This document shows positions 61,117 to 64,000 of a stretch of 64,000 nucleotides of DNA, piece by piece; position 1 is the first letter of the stretch, and every line of letters begins with the position of its first letter. The notes under the pieces were generated by a model, which had not been told where the DNA came from, made no database searches, and saw only the letters and a program-made list of their open reading frames with translations. A program made the translations under genes and the position numbers. The stretch is from Burkholderia sp. OK233 (GTDB taxonomy: Bacteria; Pseudomonadota; Gammaproteobacteria; Burkholderiales; Burkholderiaceae): the NCBI RefSeq assembly GCF_900230185.1, contig NZ_OCSR01000001.1, positions 2,914,001 to 2,978,000 of the forward strand, read 5' to 3'.

Positions 61117-61152
61117 ACCCGGTGGACCAGCAATTCTCTGGTTCCACCGGGT
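61117..61152. terminator. Hairpin between convergent genes
   Basis: ACCCGGTGG-A-CCAG (from 61117) pairs with CTGGTTCCACCGGGT (to 61152) with one bulge. It lies between the H-NS gene and the convergent glycine-zipper gene and could stop transcripts from both sides, although it lacks a T-run. Confidence 0.55.
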
Positions 61153-61171
61153 ACACCAGGCCGACGACGTT

Positions 61172-61408
61172 TTATTGCGCCTGCGCTGCCTGACGTTCCG
61201 CGGCTTGCTGTTGAGCGTGCTGCTTCGCAAGGTGCCTGCCGACCATGCAGCCGCCGACCGCACCAACCACAGCGTGGTGCCCCGCGTAATGCCCGGCGAC
61301 CCCACCTACCACCGCGCTCTTGAGGCAGCCTGCGGCGTTTGCCGTGCCTGCCGTTGCGAAGGCCAGCGTCGTTGCAATCAAGGCGATTCTTATCTCGCTA
61401 GCTTTCAT
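61172..61408 (-). CDS. Small secreted glycine-zipper protein
   Basis: This is a 78-residue protein with a signal peptide (RIALIATTLAFATAGTANAA), then a short Gly/His-rich glycine-zipper-like segment (VGGVAGHYAGHHAVVGAVGG) and a Gln/Ala helix (HLAKQHAQQQAAERQAA). Such proteins insert in or span outer membranes. ATG 61408 is preferred to the longer open frame. It converges on the H-NS gene. Confidence 0.68.
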   Translation of the reverse strand: MKASEIRIALIATTLAFATAGTANAAGCLKSAVVGGVAGHYAGHHAVVGAVGGCMVGRHLAKQHAQQQAAERQAAQAQ

Positions 61409-61461
61409 TCGAAAGTACTCTGAGGCCGGATTTATCGGATGTGGCGCCTTCAGGCGCCGTT

Positions 61462-61659
61462 TCAATACCCGCGCCAATCACGATGCTCGCGCCACTCGTG
61501 CTCACGCCATTCCCGGCGGTGCCATTCACGTTCACGCCACTCGCGACGTTCGCGCCATTCACGGGCTCGCCAGTCGTCACCACCGCCGTACGCGACGGCG
61601 ACAGGGGCGGGAGCATACACGATTGGACCGGCCTTTCTACGAGCATCGATTGGCTGCAT
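61462..61659 (-). CDS. Arg/Trp-repeat small protein, possibly truncated
   Basis: The 65-residue frame ends in repeats of (R/H)-E-W-R (REWRERREWREREWHRREWR, cut here). Family members normally begin with a signal peptide, which is absent, so the N-terminus may have been lost. The preceding AYGGGDDW is typical for such secreted basic proteins. No ribosome-binding site is seen. Confidence 0.35.
   Translation of the reverse strand: MQPIDARRKAGPIVYAPAPVAVAYGGGDDWRAREWRERREWREREWHRREWREHEWREHRDWRGY
61624..61639. repeat. Short direct repeat (copy 1 of 2)
   Basis: TGGACCGGCCTTTCTA occurs here and again at 61980-61995; the following 25 bases are similar but diverged. It suggests a small local duplication of the start of the REWR-repeat gene region. 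Confidence 0.5.
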
Positions 61660-62041
61660 GAACGCTCGCAATTATTGACAATTCCCGAATGGACCTTTTG
61701 GATTCAAACCTGCGCCTGGTGCGCCGACCTCTACGGGAAGGCGGCCGTTGAGCCCCCGCACCAAGACCTCAAGCTAAACGGTGCTGGCGCAGTGAAGGGG
61801 GGGGCGAGTAGAAGAGCACTACACCAGTGTTCGGTGCTGCGCGGCGTTTGCGCAAATTCTTGCCGGGCCGCCAACACGGCAGATTTGGGTACTGCTGAAC
61901 GCCGGCCAGCATTGACGCAAAGTTGACGCACGCTTGGATGCGCCGGATTTGGCGGCGCCCCGTGCCATTTATGATGACATGGACCGGCCTTTCTATAGCA
62001 CCGGTTGGCCGCTTGACCTCTAGCCCAGAACTTATTTACTG
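61660..62041. other. Spacer with second repeat copy, no gene
   Basis: No supported gene. It contains the second repeat copy (61980-61995). The frames on both strands lack ribosome-binding sites. Confidence 0.4.
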
Positions 62042-62455
62042 CTACGTCGCATGCCACGCACCGCCTGCGCCATGGCCTCGAACCTTGAGGACTAAATGCT
62101 CGACTTCGGCATCGGGGGCATGGACAAGCCGCGCATACATCGCCTGGCGGGCATTCGGGCAGTAATGGTGTCGCGGTCGCGGCACTGCGTGCCGTTCAGG
62201 TTTTCCCAAGACACGACATAACCAGATTACCAACGCTCGATAGTCGGCAGATTGAGGGTTGTAGAGGACTCGTCCTTCCAGGATTCCTTCGGCTTCGGCA
62301 AAGTGTCCGATGGTCGGCAGCGAAAAATCGCGGGGCCCTGGTTCGTGGTGCCTAGGACAAATCTCATGCGTCGCCGTCAGTTTGGCGCGCCGGTGGGAGC
62401 CCTCGCCGTTGGATAGCAGCGTGTCTAGAAGGGCGTTGGGGTAGTCGATCGTCAT
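62042..62455 (-). CDS. gmtX: GmtX-like protein of the gamma-mobile-trio (isolated)
   Basis: This is a 137-residue protein: NALLDTLLSNGEGSHRRAKL, then RDFSLPTIGHFAEAEGILEG, SADYRALVIWLCRVLG and YARLVHAPDAEVEHLVLKV. The DFS-x-x-TIG, YRAL and (E/D)-x-x-(V/L)-x-x-LVLK pattern is what I recall for GmtX. ATG 62455 has GAGGA five bases upstream. Normally gmtX follows gmtZ on the same strand; here it is 10 kb away on the opposite strand, beside the broken comM. It is either a remnant of a second trio or was moved by inversion. The assignment is moderate. Confidence 0.42.
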   Translation of the reverse strand: MTIDYPNALLDTLLSNGEGSHRRAKLTATHEICPRHHEPGPRDFSLPTIGHFAEAEGILEGRVLYNPQSADYRALVIWLCRVLGKPERHAVPRPRHHYCPNARQAMYARLVHAPDAEVEHLVLKVRGHGAGGAWHAT

Positions 62456-62720
62456 GTCATTCCTCGAGCGTTCGAGCTTTGCGGGCCAACGTCGCAACGG
62501 AGGTGCTCTTTGGCAAGAGGATGGTGAGATCGACACCAAGTCGCTCGCTCAAGCTCTCACCGGCGTCCATCAGATTAATCACTTGCCCCTGTGCGGTGGC
62601 GATCGGGCGTATCTAGGCGCAATGAGGCTGAGTTATCCACAGACAAGCTGGCTTCGTCTCCCCCGCACCCCCTCCATTCCTAGTTGATATACGACAGACA
62701 TCCTCGAAACACCTAACCTC

Positions 62721-63731
62721 AAGCTCGTCGAGAAACAGCACACCCAGATGCGCCAAGGTGATTTCGCCGGGTTGCGGCGGATTGCGCCCGCCGACCAGCG
62801 CCGGCCCGCTCGACGAATGATGCGGCGCGCGAAATGGCCGCCGCCGCCATTGCGAGGGCGTGAAGCCCGCCCGGCTGGCGGACAGCAACGCCGCCGAGCT
62901 TAGCGCCTCGTCGTCGGTCATGGGCGGGAGCAAGCCTGGCAGGCGGGCGGCGAGCATCGATTTGCCCGCGCCAGGCGGCCCGACCAGCAAGACGTGGTGT
63001 CCGCCGGCCGCGGCGACTTCAAGTGCGCGGCGCGCGCCGCGCTGGCCGATCACGTCAGTCATGTCCGGAACGGCGACGGGCGCGGTCTCGCTGAGGTCGG
63101 GTGCCGCGACAGGGTAAAGCCGGGCGTCGGGCGCTCCGGCCAGATGTGCGCACAGCGACGGCAGATCGGTGGCGCCATAGACATCGACACCCGGCACGAG
63201 CGCTGCCTCGGCCGCGCTTGCCGCGGGCAGATAGAGCTGCGGGGTAGATTGAGCGGATGTCTCGAGCGCCGCCGGTTCGGCTGAAGCAATACGAGTAGAC
63301 GCAGACACGCCCGCCAGGCCGCCGTGAGAAGCGCCGCTGCGAGCCGTTCCGCAGGCCATCGCGAAAGCCCCGCGCATTGGCCGCAGCGCACCGGTCAGTG
63401 ACAGCTCACCTGCGAATTCGCGATGCAGGAGGGACTCGGCAGGAATCTGCCCGCTCGCCGCCAGAATGCCTAAAGCGATGGGCAGATCAAAGCGGCCGGA
63501 CTCCTTCGGCAAATCGGCAGGAGCCAGATTGACAGTAATGCGCCGCACAGGGAAATCGAAGCTGCAGTTCTGCAGCGCCGCGCGCACGCGCTCGCGGCTT
63601 TCGCGCACTTCCAGATCCGGAAGGCCGACGATCGAAAAAGAGGGTAATCCGTTCGCGAGGTGGACCTCGACGGTTACTTCGGGCGCGCGGCCAGAGGCCG
63701 GCGCGCGACTGCGCACCACGGCAAGCGACAT
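62721..63731 (-). pseudogene. comM: comM/YifB Mg-chelatase-like ATPase, 3' truncated
   Basis: The first 337 codons match the ComM/YifB family: MSLAVVRSRAPASGRAPEVT, VEVHLANGLPSFSIVGLPDL, LAPADLPKESGRFDLPIALG, Walker A in VLLVGPPGAGKSMLAARLPG and the sequence up to GVLFLDEL of the Walker B region. After 62721 the frame continues into unrelated sequence and stops near 62613, so the C-terminal third, including the sensor and lid parts, is missing. The missing half is not in the window. comM is a known insertion site for genomic islands in other bacteria. Here the cut marks the right boundary of the accessory region. Confidence 0.9.
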
Positions 63732-63852
63732 GTTTTCTCCCGTCGGACGGCGCGCCGAGGGCGCGCACGAGTCCCCTAAAACGCTGATGACGTCACGGCT
63801 CGCTTGCCAGTGATGTGCAGCACTGCGCAGCTAAAGCGCTGCGAGCAAAGCT

Positions 63853-64000
63853 TCAGGGTGTAGTCGTTGTGACCGGCAGCTTCTGTTCGAGCTCGGCGAC
63901 GCGGCGCTCCAGCTCCTCGAGGCGCGCGCGGGTGCGGACCAGCACCTGGGTCTGCGTATCGAATTCCTCACGCGTGACCAAGTCGAGCTTGGAAAAGCCC
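63853..64000 (-). CDS. ubiK: UbiK-family accessory factor (partial)
   Basis: This is the C-terminal part of a BMFP/YqiC-type protein: [47 protein letters not shown] and a stop at 63853. The N-terminus lies beyond the right edge. The heptad-rich end is the trimeric coiled coil of UbiK, an accessory factor of ubiquinone synthesis. Its position before comM is the ordinary Burkholderiaceae chromosomal arrangement. Confidence 0.85.
   Translation of the reverse strand, partial: GFSKLDLVTREEFDTQTQVLVRTRARLEELERRVAELEQKLPVTTTTP

Noticed and set aside
1..64000. CRISPR arrays, tRNA and rRNA genes
   Set aside because: No regularly spaced repeats and no tRNA or rRNA signature were seen on reading; an automated scan was not possible.

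Overview
The window is high-GC DNA of a beta-proteobacterium, most likely Burkholderiaceae (Burkholderia, Paraburkholderia or Caballeronia). The evidence is the type of gene present: poly-beta-hydroxybutyrate genes (acetoacetyl-CoA reductase and phasin), H-NS proteins with the GATWSGRGRAP-type DNA-binding motif, a general porin, and a ubiK-comM pair at the right edge. No rRNA, tRNA or CRISPR array was seen. About a third of the window is accessory: four insertion sequences, many gene relics and an integrase-rich island.

Left part (1-18.5 kb): a partial RND-type outer-membrane lipoprotein diverges from a QseB/PmrA-like two-component pair. Next come three overlapping small genes, an IS5/IS427-type element, an LRAT-like acyltransferase, a secreted orphan, a molybdopterin-oxidoreductase relic, an SDR plus acyl-CoA synthetase pair, and an IS110 element. 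A TetR regulator faces three SDR genes and shares AGTTC operators with them. A MarR regulator diverges from an ABM monooxygenase across a perfect 22-bp palindrome.

18.7-26 kb is the most coherent metabolic unit. A six-gene minus-strand operon, with a divergent LacI-type regulator, encodes a desaturase-like di-iron oxygenase, a Rieske ferredoxin, a periplasmic sugar-binding protein, an FAD ferredoxin reductase, a TIM-barrel isomerase and glutathione-dependent formaldehyde dehydrogenase. This is the mocDEF/mocB/mocC gene set of rhizopine (O-methyl-inosamine) catabolism plus a formaldehyde sink, so it is predicted to O-demethylate an imported methylated cyclitol or sugar.

26.5-36 kb: a protein made only of repeated IS630-type winged-helix domains, a broken tyrosine integrase, a TOTE-primase-like N-terminal relic, PHB genes (with an unlisted 52-residue membrane protein), small Burkholderia proteins, a Nudix hydrolase and an IS701 element. 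36-42 kb: a porin and a GH3 beta-glucosidase lie between a solo IS5-type end and a full IS5-type element, resembling the remains of a composite transposon. 42-48 kb: a LysR regulator, RraA/HMG-aldolase, aminotransferase and complete polar amino-acid ABC transporter form an operon predicted to import an amino acid, transaminate it and split it by retro-aldol cleavage.

48.4-62.7 kb is an island. It starts with two tyrosine-recombinase-like genes matching the gamma-mobile-trio GmtY and GmtZ (GmtZ is truncated). It continues with type VI secretion cargo (an effector C-terminus, an immunity-like gene, a PAAR tip and a DUF6708-like membrane protein), a uracil-DNA-glycosylase-like protein, three H-NS-type genes or relics, a rhomboid protease and immunity-like orphans. 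It ends with a GmtX-like gene next to the chromosomal gene comM, which is cut inside its Walker B region. One H-NS gene carries three DNA-binding modules and a histone-H1-like tail but has an in-frame TGA at the first signature tryptophan. All family assignments come from reading motifs; no database search was run.
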